From Schaalia odontolytica (lineage in GTDB: Bacteria; Actinomycetota; Actinomycetes; Actinomycetales; Actinomycetaceae), in contig NZ_PKKM01000013.1 of NCBI RefSeq assembly GCF_002847525.1, positions 1 through 64,000 of the forward strand: 64,000 nucleotides of DNA. The letters run 5' to 3'. Each line of letters opens with the position of its first letter. Position 1 is the stretch's first letter. The notes under the pieces are model-generated. The model was not told where the DNA came from. It ran no database searches and saw nothing but the letters and a program-made list of their open reading frames with translations. The position numbers and the translations under genes were made by a program. Of this stretch, positions 7,330-16,208 are shown piece by piece.

Positions 7330-10230
7330 TCACTCCTCGTCCGCGAGTGCCTCCAGCGCATCCGCCGTGGCCTCGCCAGTCGCGTTCGCGCTGGTCAGAT
7401 CGCCGAGGCGTAGGTCGGTCAGGCGGTCGGCAAGAGGTGCAAGATCCGGGTGGGAAACCTTCTCAATCGCGGCAAGGTTGTGCGCAGAGAAGGTAGTGAC
7501 CCCATAGAGTGCGCCGATGATAGATCCTGCAATCGCTGAGATGATGCCAGCTTCTCCTCCGAGAGCCACAGACTGAAAAGCAGAAAACCTGTCGGTGAAC
7601 TGAACACTGACGGCACAGGCGGCCGGAAGCGACTGCGCTGGATCCGCGGACGTACCAATGTGGTGACGTAATTGCTCGAAGGTGTCTTTCGCGAAGGTTT
7701 TGACGAGGCCGATTGCCCTGCGGGTTTCGTCCAGCACATCTGCTCCAGGGATCGGGATGCCGCGTGGAGGGAGAGTGGCCACGACTTCGCAAGCTGCACG
7801 GAGCAGAGATCTTTTGTTGTTGCGCCAGTCAAACTTCCAGTCCAGACCAAGTGACACAGCCGCGGCGACCAGTGCTGCCGCCTGGAACTCCTGGCTTGTG
7901 AGGTCGTCGCTTCCGCAGGCCCGCCATACGGCATCGGCGAAGACTTCCGGCTCAGCCGTCAAGGTCACGATGCCGACAGGGATTGCTCGCAGAATGTAGC
8001 GAGAGCCCGCCAGCCAATCATCGCTGTCGGACCCGGTATCGTCCACGATCGCGGGGTGGTTCTCGCCCAACAGACGAGAGGACGAGGCGAGGACTTCGCG
8101 CGTGATCTGTGTAATCGTCCCCGCTGGTGCACCGGGCATGGTGGGGTGTGAAGCGCCGGCGGCCACCAGCTGGTCGCGTCCGTTGTACAAGCTTGTGATT
8201 TGTTCGGAGGACATGCCCCGGACGGGCAGAGCAACCGCGTCTGCCACTGCGACCCCCGCTAACGCCCCGTAGGCACGGTCGCGTTGTCTCATGTACTCGT
8301 CCCCGCGGTCCGTGAGGGCATCCGCCGCGGCCTCGATCTCCTCGCGCGTCGGACACGAGGCAGGGCCCGGCATGGTCGAGGCGAGGGCACCCGCGCAATT
8401 CGCCAGTACAATGCTCCGCTCGAGGGTATAACCCAGGGCGAAACCGGCCGCTAGGACGCCCATGGAGGTATGTAGCGCGCCGCGCAGATCAGTGGAGATA
8501 ACCGTGGGGGCGGGGAATCGAGTCACCTCTCCGTCGGACGAATACTCCTCGAGCATCGCCCGTGCGAGGTAGGACTCGTGTGTCTGGCCGCAGTTTAGCG
8601 TGTATTGATGGAAATCCGAGCGGACTTTGTCCGCACCCGAGTGAGGATATTTTGTGCAATCGCCGGACGGCCTCTCGTAGGAGATGCTCCGGCACAGGGG
8701 CTCCGCCGAGTCATACCCCACCATGATCAGGACGTTATCGTTGGGAAGGGAGTGCTGGCGGACGTCTCCTTGCGACGCGTCGAGGACGACGCGCACGTGT
8801 TCGGGCAGGTGGGCGAGTGCATGCTCGCACGCCGCCAGAACGGCTTGAGATTGAACGCCGCCATCGACGTACAGCACATCCGAGGGGCCCAGCGTGCGGA
8901 TCGCCTCATCCCACGCATCTTCGGGCATGTCCGTCATGCCCGTGCTCATACTCGCACCGTACTGTGTCGCAGGGGGTGACAGGAAGCCGTTGTCGCATCC
9001 TTCCACGCGGGGTCCAGCGTCGACGATTCCCTCGCGTGCCAGGGCCTCGGCGATGATCGAGGCGCGTGGGCCCTGCCCGATCGGGCTGAGGGAGACGACC
9101 TCGACCCCCATGGCGTGGGCGGCGCACATTGCGGTGAAGGGCAGCGCGAGGTGGACATCCTCGCGGGTGGCCCACTCATGCTCGGTGGGCACGTCGTCCT
9201 TGGAATGGCCATCGAATCGGAGCAGAAGCTCGCTCATGACGACGACCCGGCCCGCGGGCGCATCGCCTCGGGCCGCGCCCAGAGGGGTGGGCGCGCTTTC
9301 AGCCTCAAAGGGGGCGTATCGGTTGAGGAGATCGGAATTGGGTTCCTCGAAAGAGGACGGCCCGCTCCTCGGTGGACGATCGGGAGCAAGCCCCGCCGCT
9401 CGACGGATCCACTCGAGGGGAGTGTGCGCGGACAGCGCCAGGAGCTGGTCGGCGATTCCCAGCACATCGACGTGCGAAACTCCCTCAATGGGGATGACGT
9501 CGAGATCCCGCAGCGCGCTGGGCGTATCACACACACCGGCCAACGCCGCGGAGACAGCGTCGTACAGCGCGGGGTCACCACTCTGCTCGCGGAATGCGGA
9601 GGGCAATTCCTTGGCCCAGAGATAGAGAACCTGGAAGAAGGCGAGGGGAATGATCCGGTGAGAGGGGGAGATGTCGGCGAGCTTGGCCATGAGGGTGCCC
9701 GTTCGCACTCGGACGAGAGGAGAGTGCGAGTTCGCTTTGACGTTGAGGGAACGTCGGGTTGCAGTAAGGACATCGGGCCCCTCCTCGCGCTCTCCGCGTG
9801 GCTTCATCGCAGAGACGACATCAACGGCGTCGCACAGGGTAGTGATGGGGGAGTTGTTCCGATTATTGATAAGCAGGGACACCGCTGCGGCGAGGAGCGC
9901 CGCAGACTGGAATTCGTTGCGATTCGTACATCCGCAGGCGACCCACACGGTCTCGGCCAAAGCCTCGGGGTCGATCGTCGACATCGCGATGCCGATGGGG
10001 ACCGCGCACAGGAGTCGGTCGCGAGCGCTCCCGGCCGGGACGCTCCATTGACCCGAACGTATGGCGTGTACGCCGCCCGGGCCTCGTCGTAGCTGGTTGG
10101 CGATGGTCAGTGCCGACCGCATCATGTCCGAGACCGTGCCTTCCGGCGAGCCGGACGCTGCCTCATTCGCTGCGTCCGCGCGAACCATGCCGGCCAGTGC
10201 CCCGAGCGCGTAGGGAAGTCGTGGATCCAT
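7330..10230 (-). CDS. Degenerate YegU-YegV-type fusion with extra C-terminal YegU-like domain (array gene 6)
   Basis: The 966-residue protein has three modules: an ADP-ribosylglycohydrolase-like domain (about 1-270), a PfkB-kinase-like domain (about 325-635) and a second glycohydrolase-like domain (about 645-940). It is collinear with array gene 3 (970 residues). Compared with array gene 1, the metal-binding TDDT is missing and GGDTDTIG has become GGEAGIIS in the last domain. The kinase NGAGDAHSG has become RGALHTSMG, losing the catalytic Asp. All active sites therefore look dead, yet the frame is open and AAGGAG precedes the ATG by seven bases. It is the last gene of the array, 14 bases after its neighbour. 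A structural or regulatory subunit is inferred. Confidence 0.75.
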   Translation of the reverse strand: MDPRLPYALGALAGMVRADAANEAASGSPEGTVSDMMRSALTIANQLRRGPGGVHAIRSGQWSVPAGSARDRLLCAVPIGIAMSTIDPEALAETVWVACGCTNRNEFQSAALLAAAVSLLINNRNNSPITTLCDAVDVVSAMKPRGEREEGPDVLTATRRSLNVKANSHSPLVRVRTGTLMAKLADISPSHRIIPLAFFQVLYLWAKELPSAFREQSGDPALYDAVSAALAGVCDTPSALRDLDVIPIEGVSHVDVLGIADQLLALSAHTPLEWIRRAAGLAPDRPPRSGPSSFEEPNSDLLNRYAPFEAESAPTPLGAARGDAPAGRVVVMSELLLRFDGHSKDDVPTEHEWATREDVHLALPFTAMCAAHAMGVEVVSLSPIGQGPRASIIAEALAREGIVDAGPRVEGCDNGFLSPPATQYGASMSTGMTDMPEDAWDEAIRTLGPSDVLYVDGGVQSQAVLAACEHALAHLPEHVRVVLDASQGDVRQHSLPNDNVLIMVGYDSAEPLCRSISYERPSGDCTKYPHSGADKVRSDFHQYTLNCGQTHESYLARAMLEEYSSDGEVTRFPAPTVISTDLRGALHTSMGVLAAGFALGYTLERSIVLANCAGALASTMPGPASCPTREEIEAAADALTDRGDEYMRQRDRAYGALAGVAVADAVALPVRGMSSEQITSLYNGRDQLVAAGASHPTMPGAPAGTITQITREVLASSSRLLGENHPAIVDDTGSDSDDWLAGSRYILRAIPVGIVTLTAEPEVFADAVWRACGSDDLTSQEFQAAALVAAAVSLGLDWKFDWRNNKRSLLRAACEVVATLPPRGIPIPGADVLDETRRAIGLVKTFAKDTFEQLRHHIGTSADPAQSLPAACAVSVQFTDRFSAFQSVALGGEAGIISAIAGSIIGALYGVTTFSAHNLAAIEKVSHPDLAPLADRLTDLRLGDLTSANATGEATADALEALADEE

Positions 10231-10244
10231 GTGTTCTCTCCTTC

Positions 10245-12197
10245 TCAGGCCAGGTCGCGTGCCAGCAATTCGTTGGCGGCCGCCTCAATGGCGCCTCGCG
10301 CGGACAATGAGGTGGGGGTTGCCAGGGCGGCCGCGCAATTGGCGAACAAAATCCCCCGCTCAGCCGGTATGCCGAGCGCGAGGGCCGCCGCTAGGGTGCC
10401 GGAGTGGACCCCTGAGGTCTCCAGGGCTTGCTCCTCGGTCAATGAAGGTACCGCAATGCGTGTGACAGCAGGTCGGATGATGCGCTGATCGTCACGGGTA
10501 GGACGCGCGAAACACACCTCGCCGCTATCTGCACGCACCGCGACGTGTCGCCCGGTCAACAGCGACAAGGCTGACGCCTGATGCTCGAGCCGAGCCTCGT
10601 GGTCATAGAGGGGGGAGGAGTAGGGGCTCCCTGCAATGAAATACCGCAAGAAATCACTGCCTAGGGGTAACCGCGAGGCGCGCACCGAGATGATGATGTT
10701 GTCGAGGGGGAGACCTGGCACGAAACCCTTGTGTGAAGAAGAATCGAAGACCACGCGGGCGTGCTCAGGGAGCCACCGCACGGCTTCACTCAACGCAGGA
10801 GCATAAGGCTCGTGGGCGAGCAGAGCCCCGTCGATGTACAGCACGTCCGAGGGGCTCATCGCCGCGATGGCTTGTGCCCACGTGTGGGTGGCGTTCTCAG
10901 GCAGGGGATTGTTCGTCGAGACATCCACGCGCCGACCGTCCTCGACGGCGACATGCAGCCGATATCGATTGTCGTCCTCCGCGATGCGTGGACCGGCATC
11001 AACGATGCCCTCGCGCTCCAGTGCCTGTGAGATCGAGTCAGCAATCGGACCTCGGCCGATCGGGCATAGCGAGACGGCCTCGACCCCCATGCGCCGCGCA
11101 GCAACCAGCGCACGGAAGGAGCCTCCCGGTGACGGGCCCAGGTCCCGTGCCCAGATGGTACTCCCGGAACGGGGATAGTCCTCGGAGCGCAGCGTCTGAT
11201 CAACGAGGAGTTCGCCGAGGACAAGCACGCGGCCTGGCGTGGTCTCTTCGCGTAGAGCGTCGAGTGGAGTGGGAGGGGTGACGGGCTCGAAGTAGCTCTG
11301 TTGGGAACGGAGGGAGGAAGCCAGGTCATTGAACGAGGACCGTGCTGGGGACGCGAGGGACGGCGTCGTGTCATCCGTACCGGGGATGTCGTCCGGGTAG
11401 TGCGTGCGTTCCGAGAAGTGTTGTTCCGCGTACTGCTTCAATCTCCCCGAAAAAGCGGTGTCAACCCGTGCAGACCCGTAGGGCTCAAAGAAATCAGCGC
11501 CACGAACGGAACCAACCAAGGCGCCCGCGAGGGCCATAATCGCGCGCCTGTGCGGGCCTACGCGGAGGGGAGCGGACAGAAGATGACTGTCCTGGTAGCG
11601 CGAGGCCACAGCGAAGGCCAGCGGGATGGCCTGAGCAGCAGAATCAGAGGCCCCGATCTGCTCAACGAGGCGGTCGATGGGGGAGTCGGCGTACGCGTCG
11701 ATCCGGTATCCCGTATTGAGAGCTCTGCGTGTTGCCGCCAGCACGTCCGGTTCTGGGCTCCACGAGCCTCGCGGCTCCAGGGAAGCCGCGAGGTCGACCG
11801 CCCGAACGAGCGTGTTCTCGACGAGGAAGTCCGCGCTGTCAATGCCCAGAGAGATCGCCGCAGCAACTAGGGTGACCGCCTGAAACTCCGGACGTGTCAC
11901 GTCGGAGAGCGCGCATCTATCCCACACAGCGTTCGCGAATGTCTGGTGGTCGCCGGTCGGCGTGGCAATGCCAGCTGTGACGGCGGAGACGACCAGATCG
12001 TGCAGCCGATCATTGCTTGCCCCGAAGGGTGTGTCGGTGTGATCGTCGTTGGAGTCATTGGCGGTGAGCAGCGCGAGGATGCGTTCGCTGATACTCGTCG
12101 ATTCCTCGACAGGATCACCGATAGCGTCTGCTGCGATCACGTGGCCGAACGCGAGACCGGTTATTGCCCCGCAGGCCCGGTGACAACGAGGATCCAT
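10245..12197 (-). CDS. Degenerate YegU-YegV-type fusion (array gene 5)
   Basis: The 650-residue protein begins MDPRCHRACGAITGLAFG, the conserved array N-terminus. It has one glycohydrolase-like domain (to about 270) and one PfkB-like domain (about 325-650). It pairs best with array gene 2, sharing for example HSGTLAA, AERGIL and the ending SLSARxAIEA. The GDALG and TDDT metal motifs are absent. The kinase active-site loop reads ETSGVHSG, with Gly in place of the catalytic Asp. It is therefore a likely pseudoenzyme. A GGAGGG site lies seven bases before the ATG, and only three bases separate it from array gene 4, so translation is probably coupled. Confidence 0.75.
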   Translation of the reverse strand: MDPRCHRACGAITGLAFGHVIAADAIGDPVEESTSISERILALLTANDSNDDHTDTPFGASNDRLHDLVVSAVTAGIATPTGDHQTFANAVWDRCALSDVTRPEFQAVTLVAAAISLGIDSADFLVENTLVRAVDLAASLEPRGSWSPEPDVLAATRRALNTGYRIDAYADSPIDRLVEQIGASDSAAQAIPLAFAVASRYQDSHLLSAPLRVGPHRRAIMALAGALVGSVRGADFFEPYGSARVDTAFSGRLKQYAEQHFSERTHYPDDIPGTDDTTPSLASPARSSFNDLASSLRSQQSYFEPVTPPTPLDALREETTPGRVLVLGELLVDQTLRSEDYPRSGSTIWARDLGPSPGGSFRALVAARRMGVEAVSLCPIGRGPIADSISQALEREGIVDAGPRIAEDDNRYRLHVAVEDGRRVDVSTNNPLPENATHTWAQAIAAMSPSDVLYIDGALLAHEPYAPALSEAVRWLPEHARVVFDSSSHKGFVPGLPLDNIIISVRASRLPLGSDFLRYFIAGSPYSSPLYDHEARLEHQASALSLLTGRHVAVRADSGEVCFARPTRDDQRIIRPAVTRIAVPSLTEEQALETSGVHSGTLAAALALGIPAERGILFANCAAALATPTSLSARGAIEAAANELLARDLA

Positions 12198-12200
12198 CGG

Positions 12201-13268
12201 TCATCCCTCCTGTGCGGCGAGCGCATCCGCCGCGGCCTCGATCTGGCTGCGCGTCGGGCACGAGGCCGGTCCGACGGCCGTCGTGGACAGCGCGCCCGCG
12301 CAGTTGGCCAGCAGGAGCGCCCTCTCCATGGGGATACCATGCCCGAGGGAGGCTGCCAGGACACCGGAGTGTGCGTCCCCCGCGCCGTTCGTGTCGATCG
12401 CCTCGACGTGAGGCGTCGGGATGTGGGCCGCATCCTCATTGCTGGCATTCGGCGCTGTCCCGGCGGGGCGCACAAAGTATGCCCCCGCCGCTCCCGCGCG
12501 CACGAGGACGGGATGGCCCAGCAGGCCGAGCATCGCGCGCGCCGCTTCGTGAGGCTCACGGCACCGGTCGCAGACGCTCGAATCCCCTCTCTGCTGACCA
12601 ATCTCCTGAGCCTCCCTGTGGTTCATCGACACGATGACGTCGTCGGAGGGAAGATCGGACGGGATACCGATCACGGGGGAGACGTCGAGGAGGACGCGCA
12701 CGCCCTCGGGCAGGACGCGCAGCGCCGCCTCCGCAGCCTCCTTGTTCGCGGGGTGGTCCATGAGGTATCCGTCGACGTAGAGCACGTCGCCCGGGTGCAT
12801 CGTGCGCACGAAGTCAGCCCACGCGCTCGCGGGTGCCATCGTCTCGGCGCCCTTTGTGGAGATGAAGGTGCGCTCGCCCGTGCGGTCCGTGAACGCGATG
12901 CAGAACCCGTTATCAATGCCCGCGATGCGAGGCCCGAGGTCAGTGATCCCCTCGCGCGCGAGCGCTGCTTGGATGAGGGAGGAGTAGGGGCCGTCGCCGA
13001 TCGGGCTGAGGGAGACGGCCTCGGCCCCCATGCGCCGCGCCGCCACGAGGGCGTTGAAGCCTCCGCCCACGTGCATTCCCTCGTCGATGGCCCACACGTC
13101 GCCACCGGGCGAGGGCAGAGCCTCGCCGCGCACGGCGAGGTCCACGAGGATCTGGCCCATGAGGACCACGCGTCCCGTGTGATCGTTACCGTCGGTGGTG
13201 CTGTGACGGCTGGGTGTAGACGGTTCTGTGTCCGGTATTGAGCGGGCGGTATCAGAGGGTGGAATCAT
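12201..13268 (-). CDS. PfkB-family carbohydrate kinase with intact active site (array gene 4)
   Basis: The 355-residue protein is a stand-alone ribokinase/PfkB-fold kinase predicted to phosphorylate a sugar or nucleoside. The signature DTNGAGDAHSG near residue 300 carries the catalytic Asp and anion-hole glycines. GGGFNALVAARRMGAEAVSL matches PfkB signature 1. It is the close counterpart of the kinase half of array gene 1, but here the glycohydrolase domain is missing and replaced by about 35 polar residues. AGGAAG lies eight bases before the ATG. It sits between two inactive-looking multidomain paralogs, 12 and 3 bases away. The substrate is unknown. Confidence 0.85.
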   Translation of the reverse strand: MIPPSDTARSIPDTEPSTPSRHSTTDGNDHTGRVVLMGQILVDLAVRGEALPSPGGDVWAIDEGMHVGGGFNALVAARRMGAEAVSLSPIGDGPYSSLIQAALAREGITDLGPRIAGIDNGFCIAFTDRTGERTFISTKGAETMAPASAWADFVRTMHPGDVLYVDGYLMDHPANKEAAEAALRVLPEGVRVLLDVSPVIGIPSDLPSDDVIVSMNHREAQEIGQQRGDSSVCDRCREPHEAARAMLGLLGHPVLVRAGAAGAYFVRPAGTAPNASNEDAAHIPTPHVEAIDTNGAGDAHSGVLAASLGHGIPMERALLLANCAGALSTTAVGPASCPTRSQIEAAADALAAQEG

Positions 13269-13280
13269 GCTGTTTTCTTC

Positions 13281-16193
13281 CTAGTTGGACGCCGCATCAT
13301 CGGGGGAATTCCTCCGCGTGGAAGCAGGCTCACTCGTCTCCTCGGAGACGTACACCCGCCGTTCGACGAGGCGCTCGGACAGGGGAGCCACGCCCGGGTG
13401 GGAAACCCTCTCGATCGTGGCGAGGTTGTTGGGAGAGAACATCGTGACGCCGCGAATTGCCCCGAGAACGGCGCTGGAAATCGCCGCGATCACACTTGTC
13501 TCCCCGCCGAGGACGGCGGCGCTGACAGCAGTGGACTGTGATTCGTCCTTGAGAATAAGTGCGAAGGCAGCAGGAACCGACTGCGTCGGATCCGCAGACG
13601 TGCCGATCGACCCGCGCACGCGCTCGTAGATGTCATCACGGAAGTTGCGGACAGTTCCAATCGCCTTGCGCGTCGCCTGCAGCACGTCAGGCTCGCTGCT
13701 CGCGGAACCACGCGGGGGAAGAGCTGCCACGTAGTCGATAGCTTCTCCCAAGATGGAACCGATTCCACTGGCCCTGTAGTGTTTCTTGTCAATGCCCAAG
13801 GAGATAGCCGCGGCGACGAGAGCGGCTGCCTGGAACTCCTGCCGGGTGAGGTTCTCGTTTCCGCAGGCCTGCCACACGGCCTCCGCGAAGGCCTCGGCAT
13901 CGGTCGTCACGGTCGCGATGCCCACCGGAATAGCGCGCAGGACGTAGCGAGAACCCGCCAGCTCATCACCCGCACGGTCCTCGGCTTCGACCCTGAGAGG
14001 GGAGATGCCTTCCGAGAGTAGCGCCGAGGCTGACGCGAGAACCTCGTGCGTGACGGCCGTGAGTGTTCCCGCGGGTGCTGCCGGCATCGTGGGGAGGGCG
14101 GTGGTCGAATCCGTCAAAAGCGGCAATGTGCGGCGCAGGTCCTCAACGAGTTCCGCCGACATCCCCTTGAAGAACATGCCGACTGCATCGCCGAACACGA
14201 CTCCCGCCAGCGCCCCGAGAGCGTGCGTGCGGCGCTCCAGCTCAACACTGTCTCGCTCTGGCAGGGCGCGAGCCGCGGCCTCGATCTGTTCGCGCGTGGG
14301 GCACGAGGCCGGACCGGGCATCGTCGTGGCCAAGGCCCCCGCGCAGTTCGCAAGGACGATGCTTCGCTCTATCGCGTTCCCCTCAGCGAGGGCGGCCGCG
14401 AGGGCTCCCGTCCAGACGCTGTAAGACCCGTCGTGGTCGGTGGACACGACGGTGGGGGCTGGGAAACGGGTCCGTGGCTCGCTCGCCTCGCCCATCGCGT
14501 GGCGCGGTCGCGCGAGGAAGGACTCGTACGTCATCGTGCTGACCAGCGTGGAACGATGGAAGAGGGACAGGATGAAGCTCGCGGCGTGAGCAGGGACGTG
14601 GGAGGCATCGAAGGCGGTGCGATCGGACATGAATCGCTCACCCAAACGCTGTACCGACCCCTGGTCCAGCACCGTCAGGACGCTGTCGTTGCGAACATTA
14701 CGCGGACCGATGAATGCTCCCGACATGTCTTGGATCACTCGCACGTGCTGGGGGAGATGGGCAAGCGCGTGCTCGGCCGCCGCTAGAACAGGTGGATTGG
14801 TTTCGATTCCCGCGTCGATGTAGAGCACGTCGGAGGGGCCCAAAGTGCGGATGAACTCGTCCCATGCATCCCGCGGCATGCCCGTGATTGTTTCTGTTTC
14901 GCCTGGTCCGAACTTTCTGGCGATAGGCGACATGAACCCGCTATCGCCCCCGGTCACCTGTGGTCCGACATTCACGATCCCTTCGCGTGCCAGTGCATCG
15001 GTGATGACTGAGGAGCGCGGGCCCTGCCCGATCGGGCTCAGAGAGATGACCTCGACCCCCATGGCGCGCGCCGCCAGCATGACCGTGAAGGGGCGTGAGA
15101 GATAGACACCCTTTCGGGTGGTCCACTCGTTCCCGGCGGGAATGGGGTCCTCCTCGGAGCCCCGGTCGTATCGAAGCATCAGTTCGGACATGACGATGAC
15201 CCGGCCAGACGACGCCTCTGCAACGTTTGAATCCCGCTGTTCATCGGCGCTTGGGCCATCGGCAGCGGCGCGGGTGGACGCACCAGATTCAGAGGCCTCG
15301 AAGGGGGAAGGATCACGCCGGGGTACGCGCGGAATGGAATCGCCCAACGCTCGACGGATCCACTTGATGGGGGTGAGAGGATGCAGTTCGAGGAGCTGAC
15401 CGGTGATCCCCAGCCAATCCGGCTGGGCGCCCTCAGAGCATTGCGCCAGATTGGGTTCTGGGAGTACGCCGGTTGGCTTGAAGATCCCAGAAAGCGTCTC
15501 TGCAACCGCCTCGCACAGCGCCGGAGATCCGCTCAACGCGAAGCACTTCGAGGCCTCGTCGGCGCCTTGTGGAGAGGCAGCCAAGAAGAAAGCGAGCGGA
15601 ACGATCCGGCTGGAGGGAGCGCAGTCTGACAGCGTTTCCTGAAGTACGGGCGCGGGCGACGAGCGCAGATCAGATTGGGTATTGGCAACCGCCTTCAGGG
15701 TGCGCTGGGCCACCTCGAGCACGTCCGGGCTGCTGTCTGTTTCGCCGCGAGGGGTCATTGCGCTCACGACATCGACGGCGTCCCACAGGGGGTCGATGTA
15801 GGAAAGAGGACGGGTACGGATGCGGGTATTGATGCCGATGGACACCGCGGCAGCAAGAAGCGCGGCGGACTGAAACTCGTTCCGGCTCGTACACCCGCAT
15901 ACACGCCACACGGTCTCGGCGAATGCCTCGAGGTCAACCGTCGACAGTGCGATGCCGACCGGTATCGCGCACATGAGACGAGCATCAGCGCTCGCGGTGG
16001 TGGGTAGCTGCGTCCCTGAGTGGGTGGTGCAGTCCTCGCCCGGTGCTCGCAGAAGCTGGAGGGCAACGGCCATTGCCGACGTTGTGACCTCGCAGCCATG
16101 CCCATCGGACGCCTCGAGCGTGTCCGAATGTGCTGCGTCTGCGCGGGCCAAGCCTGCCAGCGCCCCGAGAGCGTAGGGGAGTCGTGGATCCAT
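13281..16193 (-). CDS. Degenerate YegU-YegV-type fusion with extra C-terminal YegU-like domain (array gene 3)
   Basis: This 970-residue protein has the same three-module order as array gene 6: glycohydrolase-like, PfkB-like (about 330-645), glycohydrolase-like. The last domain still shows ALGALAGVVFGDAVGM, but TDDTEQ has become TAVTHE and GGDTDTIG has become GGETSVIA, so metal binding should be lost. The kinase loop NGAGDAHSG has become DGSYSVWTG. AAGGAG stands eight bases upstream of the ATG. The third module looks like the start of another paralog fused in frame, because it begins with the same sequence that opens the other array genes. Function is unknown; a scaffold subunit is possible. 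Confidence 0.75.
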   Translation of the reverse strand: MDPRLPYALGALAGLARADAAHSDTLEASDGHGCEVTTSAMAVALQLLRAPGEDCTTHSGTQLPTTASADARLMCAIPVGIALSTVDLEAFAETVWRVCGCTSRNEFQSAALLAAAVSIGINTRIRTRPLSYIDPLWDAVDVVSAMTPRGETDSSPDVLEVAQRTLKAVANTQSDLRSSPAPVLQETLSDCAPSSRIVPLAFFLAASPQGADEASKCFALSGSPALCEAVAETLSGIFKPTGVLPEPNLAQCSEGAQPDWLGITGQLLELHPLTPIKWIRRALGDSIPRVPRRDPSPFEASESGASTRAAADGPSADEQRDSNVAEASSGRVIVMSELMLRYDRGSEEDPIPAGNEWTTRKGVYLSRPFTVMLAARAMGVEVISLSPIGQGPRSSVITDALAREGIVNVGPQVTGGDSGFMSPIARKFGPGETETITGMPRDAWDEFIRTLGPSDVLYIDAGIETNPPVLAAAEHALAHLPQHVRVIQDMSGAFIGPRNVRNDSVLTVLDQGSVQRLGERFMSDRTAFDASHVPAHAASFILSLFHRSTLVSTMTYESFLARPRHAMGEASEPRTRFPAPTVVSTDHDGSYSVWTGALAAALAEGNAIERSIVLANCAGALATTMPGPASCPTREQIEAAARALPERDSVELERRTHALGALAGVVFGDAVGMFFKGMSAELVEDLRRTLPLLTDSTTALPTMPAAPAGTLTAVTHEVLASASALLSEGISPLRVEAEDRAGDELAGSRYVLRAIPVGIATVTTDAEAFAEAVWQACGNENLTRQEFQAAALVAAAISLGIDKKHYRASGIGSILGEAIDYVAALPPRGSASSEPDVLQATRKAIGTVRNFRDDIYERVRGSIGTSADPTQSVPAAFALILKDESQSTAVSAAVLGGETSVIAAISSAVLGAIRGVTMFSPNNLATIERVSHPGVAPLSERLVERRVYVSEETSEPASTRRNSPDDAASN

Positions 16194-16208
16194 TCTCGTT
16201 TCTCCTTG

